This document shows, in pieces, positions 35,420 through 44,919 of a DNA stretch of 64,000 nucleotides. The position numbers were made by a program, and so were the translations under genes. The stretch lies in the NCBI RefSeq assembly GCF_019443085.1, contig NZ_JAHZIL010000004.1, forward strand, positions 310,001 through 374,000, in the 5' to 3' direction. The notes beneath the pieces are model-generated. The model searched no databases, was not told where the DNA came from, and worked only from the letters and a program-made list of their open reading frames with translations. Position 1 is the first letter of the stretch. Each line of letters begins with the position of its first letter. Source of the stretch: Marinobacter sp. F4218. Its GTDB lineage: Bacteria; Pseudomonadota; Gammaproteobacteria; Pseudomonadales; Oleiphilaceae.

Positions 35420-36408
35420 AGCGCAATCACCTGTTCCACAGCCTCGACAATGTCGCCTACGGTGGGCAGGTAGGCCATCTCATTCCGGTAATACGGCATG
35501 ATGGTGTCGTAACCGGTTACCCGAACCACGGGTGCCTGGAGATCAAGAAACGCGCCTTCCGCAATGGAAGCGGCAATTTCAGCGCCCACGCCGCCATTGC
35601 GGCAGGCCTCGTGAATGATCACGGCGCGGCCGGTTTTGGCCACCGAACACAGCAGCGTTTCCCGGTCCAGCGGGCTGACGGAGGCGACATCGATTACCTC
35701 CGCGGACACCCCCTGCTCGGCCAGTTTGTCGGCCGCCTGCAGGGTTTCCATCACGCACGCCCCCCACGTGATCAGGGTGACATCATCCCCTTCCCGGAGC
35801 GTGAAGCAGGTATCGAGCGGTAAGGCCTCACCGTTGTTTTCCACGCTCTGGGTCACCGCGCGGTAAATGCGTTTGGGTTCGAGGAACACCACCGGATCGG
35901 GGTCACGAATGGCGGCCAGCAACAGGCCGTACGCCCGTTGGGGCGAACTGGGGATGACCACACGCAGGCCGGGAATGTGAGCAAACAGGGCCTCGGTGCT
36001 TTCCGAGTGGTGTTCCGGTGCGTGAATACCCCCGCCAAACGGCGCCCTGTAGACGATCGGGCAGTGCAACCGGCCCCGGGTACGGTTGCGCATTCGGGCA
36101 GCGTGACTGACGATCTGCTCCATACCGGCGTAGATGAACCCCATGAACTGGAATTCCGCCACGGGTTTCAGGCCCTGGGTGGCCATGCCCACGGCCGTTC
36201 CGGCAATCAGGTTTTCCGCCAGGGGCGTGTCCATCACCCGCTTGAAGCCGAAAAGTTCCTTGAGCCCCACCGTGGCCCGGAACACCCCGCCATTGGTGGC
36301 AATGTCCTCGCCCAGCAACACCACATTCTCGTCATGAGCCATTTCCCAGGCCAGAGCCATGTTGACGGCCTCCACCAGGGTGACGTCACGAACCTCTGCC
36401 GAGCTCAT
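35416..36408 (-). CDS. 2-oxoacid dehydrogenase E1 beta subunit
   Basis: A 330-residue E1-beta of the transketolase-like family: LGEDIATNGGVFRATVGL at the start, FGFKRVMDTPLAENLIAG, the TPP pyrimidine-binding Glu region and EFQFMGFIYAGMEQIVSHAARMRNRTRGR. The C-terminal domain contains VTLITWGACVMETLQAADKL. It pairs with the upstream E1-alpha gene, whose stop shares one base with this start (TAATG). Pyruvate or branched-chain substrate cannot be settled. Confidence 0.92.
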   Translation of the reverse strand: MSSAEVRDVTLVEAVNMALAWEMAHDENVVLLGEDIATNGGVFRATVGLKELFGFKRVMDTPLAENLIAGTAVGMATQGLKPVAEFQFMGFIYAGMEQIVSHAARMRNRTRGRLHCPIVYRAPFGGGIHAPEHHSESTEALFAHIPGLRVVIPSSPQRAYGLLLAAIRDPDPVVFLEPKRIYRAVTQSVENNGEALPLDTCFTLREGDDVTLITWGACVMETLQAADKLAEQGVSAEVIDVASVSPLDRETLLCSVAKTGRAVIIHEACRNGGVGAEIAASIAEGAFLDLQAPVVRVTGYDTIMPYYRNEMAYLPTVGDIVEAVEQVIAL

Positions 36409-37484
36409 TATTCACCTCCCCGGTATTTGGCGGCAAGGCGCTCCCGCTGCGCCCGCAACGAGACGGGCAGGTTTTCGAACAGGTAATCCACCATGGCCGT
36501 GGGTGGTTCGGCTTCGGTGGCGAGGTACTCTTCCACCGCCTTCTCAACCGTTTGCTTGCACTCGGCCTGCAGCGCCTTTTCCTTGTCCGGATCCCAGAGG
36601 CCGGCATCGTGCAGGTAGTTCTGCAAACGTTTGATGCCATCCTTCTCCCAGGCTTTTTTCAGATCCTCGGCACTGCGGTAGCGGGTGGCGTCGTCAGCCG
36701 TGGTGTGATCCCCCAATCGATAGGTGACCGCCTCGATCACCATGCCGCCCTTGCCGGCGTGAGCCCGCTCGAGGGCAGCATCCAGGGCCTCGATGACGGA
36801 AAAGTAGTCATTGCCGTCCACAATGTGGCCTGGCAATCCGGCGCTGATGGCTTTCTGAGCAATGGTCTCGGCACCGGTCTGGATGCCGCGGGGCGTGGAA
36901 ATCGCCCATTGATTGTTGATCACCATGAACACCACGGGCAGGTGCCAGGCGCCGGCGAGGTTGATGCTTTCGAGGAAATCGCCTTTGGACGTGCCACCAT
37001 CTCCCACGCAGCAGACCACCGCCCGCTCCTCACCACGGATGCGAATGGCCGACCCCACACCCACGGCATGGCAACACTGAGTGGCAATGGGAACGGCAAT
37101 GGGAAGGTCTTCCGGGCAGTTTTTCCACGCACTGCCCCGTTCGTCACCGCCCCAGTACAACAGCATTTCCACCAGTGACGCACCGCGAAGAATGTGCGCA
37201 GCCTGGTCCCGGTAGTAAGGTACAAACACATCGGTTTTTGCCAGGCTCTGGCCAATTGCGGTGCCAATCACTTCGTGCCCTAGCACCGAGGGGTAGGTGC
37301 CGCATTTGCCGGTGCGTTGCAACGCGATGGCTTTGGCATCGAAAGTGCGGGTGAGCACCATATTTCGGTAGGCAGCCAGGGTACGCTCGGTATCCTCGGC
37401 CTGGGCCGGCAAATCATCCAGTGGCTTGCCGTGGTCATCCAGATAGCGGGTGCTATCCACATGAAATTCGAAGCGTTGTTTCAT
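36408..37484 (-). CDS. 2-oxoacid dehydrogenase E1 alpha subunit
   Basis: A 358-residue E1-alpha. RTGKCGTYPSVLGHEVIGTAIG near residue 65, the TPP motif GDGGTSKGDFLESINLAGAW through INNQWAIS (GDG to NN), and the phosphorylation-loop region YRLGDHTTADDATRYR are all present. ATG 37484 follows AAGGAGGG. The operon order is E1-alpha, E1-beta, E2, with no dihydrolipoamide dehydrogenase, so E3 must come from elsewhere. Substrate is pyruvate or branched-chain 2-oxoacids. A palindrome lies in its leader. Confidence 0.9.
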   Translation of the reverse strand: MKQRFEFHVDSTRYLDDHGKPLDDLPAQAEDTERTLAAYRNMVLTRTFDAKAIALQRTGKCGTYPSVLGHEVIGTAIGQSLAKTDVFVPYYRDQAAHILRGASLVEMLLYWGGDERGSAWKNCPEDLPIAVPIATQCCHAVGVGSAIRIRGEERAVVCCVGDGGTSKGDFLESINLAGAWHLPVVFMVINNQWAISTPRGIQTGAETIAQKAISAGLPGHIVDGNDYFSVIEALDAALERAHAGKGGMVIEAVTYRLGDHTTADDATRYRSAEDLKKAWEKDGIKRLQNYLHDAGLWDPDKEKALQAECKQTVEKAVEEYLATEAEPPTAMVDYLFENLPVSLRAQRERLAAKYRGGE

Positions 37485-37609
37485 CCCACCCTCCTTGCCC
37501 CCGCTTCCTGGTGAAAGCGCAACTGCAGGAGTTCTCCGCTTGTGGCGGAGGGGCCGGCAGTTTAGGAGCCAGTCGTCTTGTCGTAACGCGGGTCGCACGT
37601 TGTTGGGAT

Positions 37610-37641
37610 TTACTCAGAGCATTCGAAGACGCCCTGAGTAA
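37610..37641. promoter_or_regulatory. palindromic operator candidate upstream of the E1/E2 operon
   Basis: TTACTCAGAGC and GCCCTGAGTAA form an 11-base dyad with one mismatch, separated by ten bases. It lies 126 bases upstream of the E1-alpha ATG, in the only sizeable gap near the operon. Size and symmetry fit a dimeric regulator site. A smaller hairpin, CTCCGC with GCGGAG, occurs at 37534-37550 in the leader. No regulator gene is adjacent. Confidence 0.45.
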
Positions 37642-37671
37642 TATCTAGACGATCCGGAGGGATTGGGCAAT

Positions 37672-38010
37672 TCAGGCTTTTTTCACGAACTCCGACTTCA
37701 GTTTCATGGCACCGATACCCTCAATTTTGCAGTCAATATCGTGATCACCGTCGACAAGGCGGATGTTCTTCACCTTGGTGCCCACCTTAACGACCGAGCT
37801 GGATCCTTTGACCTTCAGATCTTTGATCACTGTGACCGTATCACCGTCCTGCAGTTCATTACCGTTGGAATCCCGAACCACTGCGCCGGCCTCGGCTGCG
37901 GCGGCTTCCGCTTCCGACCATTCGTGACCGCACTCGGGACAGACGAGCTGAACGCCGTCTTCATAGGTGTATTCAGAGCTGCATTGGGGGCAGGGAGGAA
38001 GCTGGGCCAT
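37672..38010 (-). CDS. yjdM: YjdM/PhnA zinc-ribbon protein
   Basis: A 112-residue protein with a four-cysteine zinc ribbon at the start ([25 protein letters not shown]) and a C-terminal SH3-like half, [39 protein letters not shown]. This is the PhnA/YjdM family, once named for phosphonoacetate hydrolase by misassignment; actual function is unknown. Solitary gene. Confidence 0.92.
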   Translation of the reverse strand: MAQLPPCPQCSSEYTYEDGVQLVCPECGHEWSEAEAAAAEAGAVVRDSNGNELQDGDTVTVIKDLKVKGSSSVVKVGTKVKNIRLVDGDHDIDCKIEGIGAMKLKSEFVKKA

Positions 38011-38078
38011 GAGGGGTTCCTGAAAAAGTAAAGGGCGCGCATGATACCAGAAAGCACCCTTCTGCCGCCCGCCTGCCG

Positions 38079-38651
38079 TTACTTCCCCGGTGCCACCCGA
38101 GCCAGGATTTCCGGCGAGTCCGACAGTGGAAGTGCGATTATGACGCCCTCATTGGAGGCCGGATAAATCCCTGTCAGTGCCGTGGTGTTGACCTGATGGG
38201 ATACCAGGATAATGGGCGCCCCGTCTGCCATGGCGTTCACGCCCTCAATGGTTTCCCGGGTCTGGCGGGGCCCGCTGCTCCGGTTCTGGAAGAACGAGTT
38301 CAGCGGCGGCCAGCCGGTCACCTCGCCGACATTCATTTCGGTTGCGGTATCCATGCACCGGCACCACTGGCTCGAATACACTCGCGCCCCGGTAATGCCA
38401 TGCTCCGCCAGAAACGTTTTCCAGGCCCGGGCCTGCTCCCTGCCGGTCTCGTTCAGGTTCCGCTGGGTGCTGCAGTCATCCAGTTGGAAATTCGCCGGGT
38501 CGCCTGTACCCGGAGCCAGGGCGTGGCGCATCATCAGTATCGCTTCGCCATCGCGAAGTGCCTGCCATGCACTGCCGTTGTTGTCACTGGCCGCCGCCGG
38601 TAACGACAAAACCAACACCAATATTCCCAAGGCCAAACCTTTTGAAATCAT
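38079..38651 (-). CDS. exported histidine phosphatase family protein
   Basis: A 190-residue protein with a signal peptide ([19 protein letters not shown]). The first catalytic motif is MMRHALAPG (RH-A), and the second His is in [12 protein letters not shown], so both catalytic His residues are kept. ATG 38651 is chosen as GGAGGG precedes it. The periplasmic location and compact size resemble AIS/lipopolysaccharide-phosphatase-like members, but the substrate is unknown. Confidence 0.83.
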   Translation of the reverse strand: MISKGLALGILVLVLSLPAAASDNNGSAWQALRDGEAILMMRHALAPGTGDPANFQLDDCSTQRNLNETGREQARAWKTFLAEHGITGARVYSSQWCRCMDTATEMNVGEVTGWPPLNSFFQNRSSGPRQTRETIEGVNAMADGAPIILVSHQVNTTALTGIYPASNEGVIIALPLSDSPEILARVAPGK

Positions 38652-38772
38652 GTCAGTCCCTCCTGTGCCTGAAATCTCCTGCCATAGAGTGTGATACGCC
38701 ACATCAACCTACCAGGCTCACACCAACAGAAGGTAAACTTGCCGCCAGAACCAATCGATGAAGGAATCCGCC

Positions 38773-39225
38773 ATGCCTATCTGGGTCGATGCCGACGCCT
38801 GCCCTGTCCCCATCCGGGAAATCCTCTGCCGCGCCGCCACCCGCTGGCAGGTCCAGACCACTTTCATCGCCAATCACAGCATCAACCTCCCGCCGAGCCC
38901 CTACATACAGCGCCGCCAGGTGCCCCAGGGCTTCGATGTGGCGGACAACGAAATTATGGACCAGATGAGCCCCGGCGACCTCGTGATTACCCAGGACATC
39001 CCCCTGGCGGCGGAAGCCATCGAAAAGGGTGCGGATGTGTTCAATCCCCGTGGCCAGGCCTTCACCAGGGAAAACATCCGCCAGCGCCTGGCCATGCGCA
39101 ATTTCATGGAAGAAATGCGCAGTGCCGGCCAGGTGACCGGAGGCCCCGCACCGTTCAGCCAGACCGATCGCAAGGAATTCGCCGACAAACTGGACCGCTG
39201 GCTGCAACGCAATCTCAAGCAATGA
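38773..39225 (+). CDS. yaiI: YaiI/YqxD family protein (DUF188)
   Basis: A 150-residue protein starting MPIWVDADACPVPIREIL, the DUF188 signature with its clustered Asp residues, then VADNEIMDQMSPGDLVITQDIPLA and the NIRQRLAMRNFMEEMR helix. The fold is PIN/NYN-like, suggesting nuclease activity that has not been shown. ATG 38773 follows AAGGA; an ATG five codons upstream lies before that site. Confidence 0.9.
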   Translation: MPIWVDADACPVPIREILCRAATRWQVQTTFIANHSINLPPSPYIQRRQVPQGFDVADNEIMDQMSPGDLVITQDIPLAAEAIEKGADVFNPRGQAFTRENIRQRLAMRNFMEEMRSAGQVTGGPAPFSQTDRKEFADKLDRWLQRNLKQ

Positions 39226-39261
39226 CTTCCTGGGCATCCGGACTTTCGTTGCGCAGTTGTT

Positions 39262-39280
39262 GGTAATGATTCTCTTTTAT
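39262..39280 (+). promoter_or_regulatory. Fur-box-like site before the ABC exporter
   Basis: The 19 bases GGTAATGATTCTCTTTTAT agree with the palindromic Fur consensus at about 12 positions, best in the left half (TAATGAT). It is 57 bases upstream of the ABC exporter start. A plausible but moderate match. Confidence 0.4.
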
Positions 39281-39336
39281 TTTTGAGACGTACCAGCTAC
39301 CCTTTGCGCTTTTCCAGCCCTTCGCGGAGTGTTTTC

Positions 39337-41127
39337 ATGCCCGGCCATGCCAGCCAAACCACCAGCAGTTTCGCCGCCCTGGCCCGCCTTTTGCGCTACG
39401 CGCGGGGCTATCGCCGACAGATTATTGCGGCCGCCACCTGCTCCATCATCAACAAGCTGTTCGACATTGCCCCGGAGATCCTGATCGGCGTCGCCATCGA
39501 CGTGGTGGTCAACCAGGAACAGAGTTTTGTCGCCGGGCTGGGGTTTGAAACGGCGCGGGAGCAGATCACCATCCTGGCCGTACTGACGTTCTTTATCTGG
39601 GCCGGGGAGTCGCTCTTTGAATACATGTTCCAGATACTCTGGCGCAACCTGGCCCAGCGCCTGCAGTCGGATTTACGCCAGGATGCCTACGAGCATGCCC
39701 AGCGTCTGGACATGAGTTTTTTCGAGGCCCGCAGCTCTGGTCAGTTAGTGGCCACTATGAATGACGACGTGAACCAGCTTGAACGTTTCCTGGACGGCGG
39801 TGCCAACGCCATGATCCAGGTGCTGGTCACGGTGGTAGCCGTGGGCGCCGTGTTCTTCGTCCTGTCGCCGTTAATCGCCCTGCTGGCCTTTACCCCCATT
39901 CCCCTGATTATCTGGGGCGCCTTCTACTTCCAGCGCAAGGCGGGTCCCCTGTACGCCGATGTGCGGGAGAAAGTCGGCGATCTGTCCAGCCGGCTGGCCA
40001 ACAACCTGGGCGGTATCGCCACCATCAAGAGCTTTACCGCAGAACAGCGGGAAGCGGCACGCCTGAAGGAAAGCAGCGAGGCCTACGTGGAGGCCAACCG
40101 CCGGGCCATCCGAATCAGTTCCGCCTTCATTCCGGTAATTCGCATGGCGATACTGGCCGGTTTCCTGGCCACTTTCACCGTCGGCGGCATGATGGCTCTG
40201 GAAGGCACTCTGAATGTCGGCGCCTATGGCGTGCTGGTGTTTCTGACCCAACGCCTGCTCTGGCCCCTGACTGGCCTTGCCGAAGTAATCGATCTGTTTG
40301 AGCGGGCCATGGCCAGCACCCGGCGTATCCTTGATCTGCTTGCAGAGCCTGTCTACGTGCACGACGAGGCCGGGCAACCACTGGCTGGGCCGGTCAAGGG
40401 CGAAGTCCGTTTTGAAAAAGTAAGCTTTCACTACCCCGCCAGCGGCGCCGGTATCCGGGATATCGATCTGCAGGTACCTGCCGGTCACACCCTTGCGCTG
40501 GTTGGTGCCACCGGCTCCGGTAAATCCACGCTGATCAAGCTTCTGCTGCGCTTTTACGACCCCAGTCACGGGCGAATCCTGATCGACACCCAGCCCATCC
40601 AGTCGGTCAGTCTCAAGTCACTGCGTGAGGCCATTGGCCTGGTGAGCCAGGATGTCTACCTTTTTGAGGGCAGCATTCGGGAAAACCTCGCTTACGGAAA
40701 ACCGGACGCCACCGACGAAGAAATCGTCGAGGCGGCGAAAACCGCCGAAGCCTGGTCCTTCATTGAGGCCCTGCCCGAGGGACTGGAAACGCCGGTTGGC
40801 GAACGCGGCATTCGTCTCTCCGGGGGCCAGCGCCAGCGCCTCTCCCTGGCCCGGGCGTTGCTGAAGGACCCGCCGATTCTGGTGCTGGACGAAGCCACCA
40901 GTGCCGTTGACAATGAAACGGAAGCTGCGATCCAGCGCTCACTCAAGCGCATTGGCCACAACCGGACGGTGATCATGATCGCCCACCGCCTGTCCACCAT
41001 TGTCGACGCCGACACCATTGCCGTCGTGGACGCCGGCCAGGTCGTGGAAGCCGGAACCCACCAGCAACTGCTCGACCAACAGGGTGCCTACCACGCCCAG
41101 TGGCGGGTGCAGACCGGGCAGGCCTGA
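39337..41127 (+). CDS. ABC exporter, fused membrane and ATPase domains
   Basis: A 596-residue half-size transporter. Six helices occupy residues 25-310, followed by an ATPase with Walker A GATGSGKST, the Q-loop, signature LSGGQRQRLSLARALL, Walker B ILVLDEATSAVD and the H-loop AHRLSTI. Substrate is unknown, but it stands first in the iron-uptake cluster under a Fur-like site, so siderophore-related transport or export is a reasonable guess. ATG 39337 is favoured by GGAG; a longer frame starts at 39283. Confidence 0.88.
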   Translation: MPGHASQTTSSFAALARLLRYARGYRRQIIAAATCSIINKLFDIAPEILIGVAIDVVVNQEQSFVAGLGFETAREQITILAVLTFFIWAGESLFEYMFQILWRNLAQRLQSDLRQDAYEHAQRLDMSFFEARSSGQLVATMNDDVNQLERFLDGGANAMIQVLVTVVAVGAVFFVLSPLIALLAFTPIPLIIWGAFYFQRKAGPLYADVREKVGDLSSRLANNLGGIATIKSFTAEQREAARLKESSEAYVEANRRAIRISSAFIPVIRMAILAGFLATFTVGGMMALEGTLNVGAYGVLVFLTQRLLWPLTGLAEVIDLFERAMASTRRILDLLAEPVYVHDEAGQPLAGPVKGEVRFEKVSFHYPASGAGIRDIDLQVPAGHTLALVGATGSGKSTLIKLLLRFYDPSHGRILIDTQPIQSVSLKSLREAIGLVSQDVYLFEGSIRENLAYGKPDATDEEIVEAAKTAEAWSFIEALPEGLETPVGERGIRLSGGQRQRLSLARALLKDPPILVLDEATSAVDNETEAAIQRSLKRIGHNRTVIMIAHRLSTIVDADTIAVVDAGQVVEAGTHQQLLDQQGAYHAQWRVQTGQA

Positions 41128-41154
41128 GACCCTGCCTCACCCTCAGATCATATT

Positions 41155-41173
41155 GATAGTAATTCGCATTTAG
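41155..41173 (+). promoter_or_regulatory. Fur-box-like site before fhuC
   Basis: GATAGTAATTCGCATTTAG lies 37 bases before the fhuC ATG. About eleven of nineteen positions match the Fur consensus, and GATA-TAAT...CATT is the recognisable core. Location directly before the fhu operon supports it. Confidence 0.5.
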
Positions 41174-41209
41174 ATTATCCTGCAGACCTTCAGATAGCCC
41201 GGAGCCTGC

Positions 41210-41983
41210 ATGTCTGCCTTTTTCGAAGTGACCAACCTGGGTGTCCGCATCGGCGACACCGCCATCGTCAGCAACCTTAACATCGGCTTTCGGGAGGGCG
41301 AGGTTACCGCCCTCCTCGGCCATAACGGCTCCGGCAAATCCACCCTGCTGAAAATCCTGGCCCGGCAGCTCTCACCGTCCACTGGCGAGGCCAGCCTGCT
41401 CGGGCATTCGTTCCGCGACACCGGGGCCCGGGAGTTTGCCCGTATCGTGGGCTACCTGCCCCAGCACCCTCCCGGAACCGATGGCCTTACCGTCCGTGAA
41501 CTGGTGGCGCTGGGCCGCTACCCATGGCGTGGGCCGTTGGGACGCTACACCGATGAGGACCACCAACTGATTGACCAGGCCATTGAGGACACCGGCCTGA
41601 GCCGCTTCCGGCACCGCTCGGTGGACACCCTGTCCGGCGGCGAACGCCAGCGCGCCTGGATTGCCATGCTGCTGGCCCAGAAAACCCGCTGCCTGTTGCT
41701 CGACGAACCGATTTCGGCGCTGGACGTGAAGCACCAGGTGGAAACCCTGCGACTGGTGCACCGCCTCGCCGAGGAAAGGGACCTGACCGTGATTGTGGTT
41801 CTGCACGATGTTGATCTGGCCGCCCGGTTCTGCGACCGCTTGGTAGCTCTGCGTGAGGGCCAGTCGATTGCGGACGGGACACCGCAGGAAGTTATGACCA
41901 GCGACACTCTGGAAACCATATACGGTGTGCCGATGGGTGTGATGGAACGGGCGCCCGGCCAGTGGGTGTCCTATGTCCATTAG
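41210..41983 (+). CDS. fhuC: iron-siderophore ABC transporter ATPase FhuC
   Basis: A 257-residue ABC ATPase of the FecE/FhuC type. Walker A is GHNGSGKST, the signature LSGGERQRAWIAMLLAQ, Walker B CLLLDEPISALD and the switch His is in VVLHDVDLAARF. The ELVALGRYPWRGPLGRY motif is particular to siderophore and B12 importers. The start of fhuD lies inside its last codons (overlap of eleven bases), so they are translated together. Works with FhuB and FhuD to move ferric hydroxamates across the inner membrane. Confidence 0.92.
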   Translation: MSAFFEVTNLGVRIGDTAIVSNLNIGFREGEVTALLGHNGSGKSTLLKILARQLSPSTGEASLLGHSFRDTGAREFARIVGYLPQHPPGTDGLTVRELVALGRYPWRGPLGRYTDEDHQLIDQAIEDTGLSRFRHRSVDTLSGGERQRAWIAMLLAQKTRCLLLDEPISALDVKHQVETLRLVHRLAEERDLTVIVVLHDVDLAARFCDRLVALREGQSIADGTPQEVMTSDTLETIYGVPMGVMERAPGQWVSYVH

Positions 41984-42902
41984 TATCCTTCTCCGAATCA
42001 CTGCCGTTCTGTGCCTATGTGTCTCCGCCACGGTGGCCACCGCAACAACCTGGCAGCATGAGCAAGGAACCCTGACCCTGAGCGAAACTCCCAAACGCGT
42101 GGTTGCCCTGAACTGGGCCGCAACCGAAGCCCTGCTTCTGCTCGGCGTGACTCCGGTGGGAGTGGCGGACAAGGCCGGTTATTCGGTATGGGTCAAGGAA
42201 CCCGAATTGCCGGAAGCGGTCCCCAATATCGGCACCCGCGTCGCCCCCAGCCTCGAAGCGATTGCCGAACTGAAACCCGACCTGATCGTCACCAGTTCCG
42301 AGATGGCCCCTGCGACCGACCTGTTGGAGCGCATTGCACCCACCTACGTGATCAGTGTCTACAAGAAGGACTCCAGGCCGTTTTCAAAAGCCCGGGAAAT
42401 GCTCCTCACCCTGGGTGAAATCCTGGATCTGGAGGAACGTGCCCAGGCCATTCTGACCGATATCGATCACACCCTCGCCGCCCAGCGCGAGCGCCTCCGG
42501 CGGCATGGTGCCGATGATCAACCGGTGGCCCTGGTGAATTTTCTTGACGACCGGCACGTGCGAATCTATGCCCCGAACGGGCTGTATCAAACCGCCCTGA
42601 ACGCGCTGGGATTGACCAACGCCTGGCCACATGCGGGCAACTACTGGGGGTTTTCGGTGGTCGGCCTGGAGGCCATCGCCGCCTACCCGGACAGCCGGAT
42701 TGTGGTCATTGAACCCACCCGCCCGGGTCTATCCGAACATCTTGAAGACAGCCCATTCTGGACCTACCTGCCGGCTGTTCAGCGCGATGAGATTTACCAG
42801 GTCGATGCGGTGTGGCCATTCGGCGGCGTGTTCCCGGTAATGCGACTGGCCAGCAACCTGACAGACGCATTGATTCAGGGAGGCACCGACAATGTACGCT
42901 GA
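41973..42902 (+). CDS. fhuD: periplasmic ferric-siderophore binding protein FhuD-like
   Basis: A 309-residue exported protein. Signal peptide residues 1-25 (ITAVLCLCVSATVATA), then a class III binding fold: TPKRVVALNWAATEALLLLGVTPVGVADKAGY, LEAIAELKPDLIVTSSEM, GVTNAWPHAGNYWGFSVVGLEAIA. The NWAATEALL and WGF-V-LE segments are FhuD marks. It hands Fe-hydroxamate to FhuBC. Overlaps fhuC and fhuB at both ends. Confidence 0.9.
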   Translation: MSISILLRITAVLCLCVSATVATATTWQHEQGTLTLSETPKRVVALNWAATEALLLLGVTPVGVADKAGYSVWVKEPELPEAVPNIGTRVAPSLEAIAELKPDLIVTSSEMAPATDLLERIAPTYVISVYKKDSRPFSKAREMLLTLGEILDLEERAQAILTDIDHTLAAQRERLRRHGADDQPVALVNFLDDRHVRIYAPNGLYQTALNALGLTNAWPHAGNYWGFSVVGLEAIAAYPDSRIVVIEPTRPGLSEHLEDSPFWTYLPAVQRDEIYQVDAVWPFGGVFPVMRLASNLTDALIQGGTDNVR

Positions 42903-44919
42903 AACCCGGCTGGCCACGAACACGCCCGGGCTTCCCGCCAGACTTCCGCTGGCCGCGGCCCTGCTGTGGCTTGGAGCACTGGCCGCCAGTGCGTCGCCCT
43001 GGCTGGCCGAACTGGATCCGGCGGCATTGATTTCCGCGTTCTGGACCTACAACAGCCACGACTACACCTCGGTACTGGCCCATTTCAGCTGGGCGCCCCG
43101 GGTCTCCGTGGCCATCCTGATTGGCTGCGGACTGGGGCTGGCCGGGGCAGTAACTCAGCAGGTTCTGGGTAATCCGCTAGCGTCCCCGACCACGCTCGGT
43201 GTCGAAGCCGGGGGGCAATTCGGCGTGACCATTGCCACCCTGTTCGCCCCGGCGGTGTTGGCGTTCAGCCCGGATCTGGCCGCCGTCGCCGGCGGCTTGC
43301 TGGCCATTTTCCTCGTCATCGCGCTGACCTGGCGCCTTGGTTTTTCCCCGGTCACGGTGATTCTCGCCGGCCTGGTCATCACCTTCTTCATGGGCGCCCT
43401 GAACATGGCGTTCCTGCTCCTCAAGGGCGAATGGCTGGGCAACCTCTTTATCTGGGGCGCCGGTTCGCTGGTACAGAACAACTGGACGCCTTTTATGGAT
43501 CTATGGCCGCGGGTTCTGGTTCTGGCTCTGGCTCTGGTGCTGCTGATGCGACCGTTGCAGCTGTTGCAACTGGGTCAGGCCTCCGCCAGCTCGCTTGGTG
43601 CCCGTGTCGGCATGATCCGAATGCTGGCGCTGTTTTTGGTAGTGCTGATGAGCGCCACGGTGGTTAGCCGGGTTGGCGTGGTGGCGTTTGTCGGGTTGGC
43701 GGCGCCGGTACTGGCCCGGCTGCTTGGCGCCCGGAACCTGGTGGAACGGCTGGTATGGAGCACACTCTTCGGCGGTGGCCTGCTGCTCCTGGCAGATACC
43801 CTGGCGCACTGGGCCTCCACCTGGGGTGACGGCTCGCTGGTGCCAACCGGCACAACGACCGCGCTGATCGGAGGCCCCATCATCCTGCTGGCCCTGCAGA
43901 GCTTCAGGAACACCCACCACATGCCGGGCCAGGATGCCAGCCCCACCGGATTTATACCCATAAGACGCCCGGCCGTTGTGATCGGCTCGGTATTGCTGAC
44001 GCTTCTGCTCGCTACGTTTATCGTATCCATGGGCTGGTCGCCTGGCCTTCAGGAATGGAGCTGGACGCCCCTGAGTCAATGGGACGATGCCTGGGTCTGG
44101 CGCGGTCCGCGCATGCTCGCGGCCATCCTTGCCGGCGTATCCCTTGGCCTGGCCGGCACCCTCATTCAGCGCATGACCGGCAACGTGATGGCCAGCCCGG
44201 AAATGCTCGGCATCAGTGGCGGCGCGGCCCTGGTAATGGTGCTGATTGTCCTGAGCGGCGCTGAAGTAGGACGTGCGGGCCAGCTGACCGCCGCCACCGT
44301 TGGCGCAGCCGGCGCCCTCGGCCTGTTGATCCTGCTGGCCCGAAGGCACCGGTTCGCGGGCACTCAGTTACTGCTGGGCGGGCTCGCCTTGTACGTGTTC
44401 ATGGATTCCGGTTTGCGACTGGTGATGGCATCCGGTGGCACCGTGGCGTCCAAATTGCTGAACTGGATGTACGGGGCCACCTGGCTGATCTCCGAATCCG
44501 AGGCCCTGGCACTGCTGAGCCTGATTCTGCTGATCAGCCTGTGCCTGTTCACGGTGATTCGCCCGCTGACCATCCTTCCGCTGGGTGATACCTCGGCATC
44601 CTCCCTGGGGCTGCCTGTTGGCCGGGCACGGCTGGCGCTGCTCTTGCTGGCCGCACTACTGACGGCATCAGCTACGGTGGTCATCGGGCCACTGAGTTTC
44701 GTGGGCCTGATCGCACCGCACCTGGCCCGGGTACTCGGGCAGCATACCGTGGGCCGGCAGATGATGGTGGCGGCCCTCGCCGGCGGCCTGCTCCTGGCCG
44801 TCGCCGATTACCTGTCCCGGATTGTGGTCTACCCCGGCCAGTTACCCGCCGGGCTGCTGGCGGCACTGGTCGGTGGTCTTTATTTCCTGTGGGGGCTGAG
44901 CCGCCATGGTCGCAGCTGA
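42892..44919 (+). CDS. fhuB: siderophore permease FhuB (two fused halves)
   Basis: A 675-residue inner-membrane permease with about 20 helices in two homologous halves. The FecCD signature GCGLGLAGAVTQQVLGNPLASPTTLGVEAGGQFG appears near residue 80, and its counterpart AGVSLGLAGTLIQRMTGNVMASPEMLGISGGAAL near residue 420. The GLVITFFMGA and coupling-helix segments RVGVVAFVGLAAPVLAR and VIGPLSFVGLIAPHLAR contact FhuC. Fusion of both halves distinguishes FhuB from FecC/FecD. It overlaps fhuD by 11 and fhuF by 14 bases. Confidence 0.93.
   Translation: MYAETRLATNTPGLPARLPLAAALLWLGALAASASPWLAELDPAALISAFWTYNSHDYTSVLAHFSWAPRVSVAILIGCGLGLAGAVTQQVLGNPLASPTTLGVEAGGQFGVTIATLFAPAVLAFSPDLAAVAGGLLAIFLVIALTWRLGFSPVTVILAGLVITFFMGALNMAFLLLKGEWLGNLFIWGAGSLVQNNWTPFMDLWPRVLVLALALVLLMRPLQLLQLGQASASSLGARVGMIRMLALFLVVLMSATVVSRVGVVAFVGLAAPVLARLLGARNLVERLVWSTLFGGGLLLLADTLAHWASTWGDGSLVPTGTTTALIGGPIILLALQSFRNTHHMPGQDASPTGFIPIRRPAVVIGSVLLTLLLATFIVSMGWSPGLQEWSWTPLSQWDDAWVWRGPRMLAAILAGVSLGLAGTLIQRMTGNVMASPEMLGISGGAALVMVLIVLSGAEVGRAGQLTAATVGAAGALGLLILLARRHRFAGTQLLLGGLALYVFMDSGLRLVMASGGTVASKLLNWMYGATWLISESEALALLSLILLISLCLFTVIRPLTILPLGDTSASSLGLPVGRARLALLLLAALLTASATVVIGPLSFVGLIAPHLARVLGQHTVGRQMMVAALAGGLLLAVADYLSRIVVYPGQLPAGLLAALVGGLYFLWGLSRHGRS

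Noticed and set aside
34367..35473. 368-codon plus-strand frame antisense to the E2 gene
   Set aside because: Shadow of E2 for the same reason; translated product is rich in His, Gly and Gln without domains.
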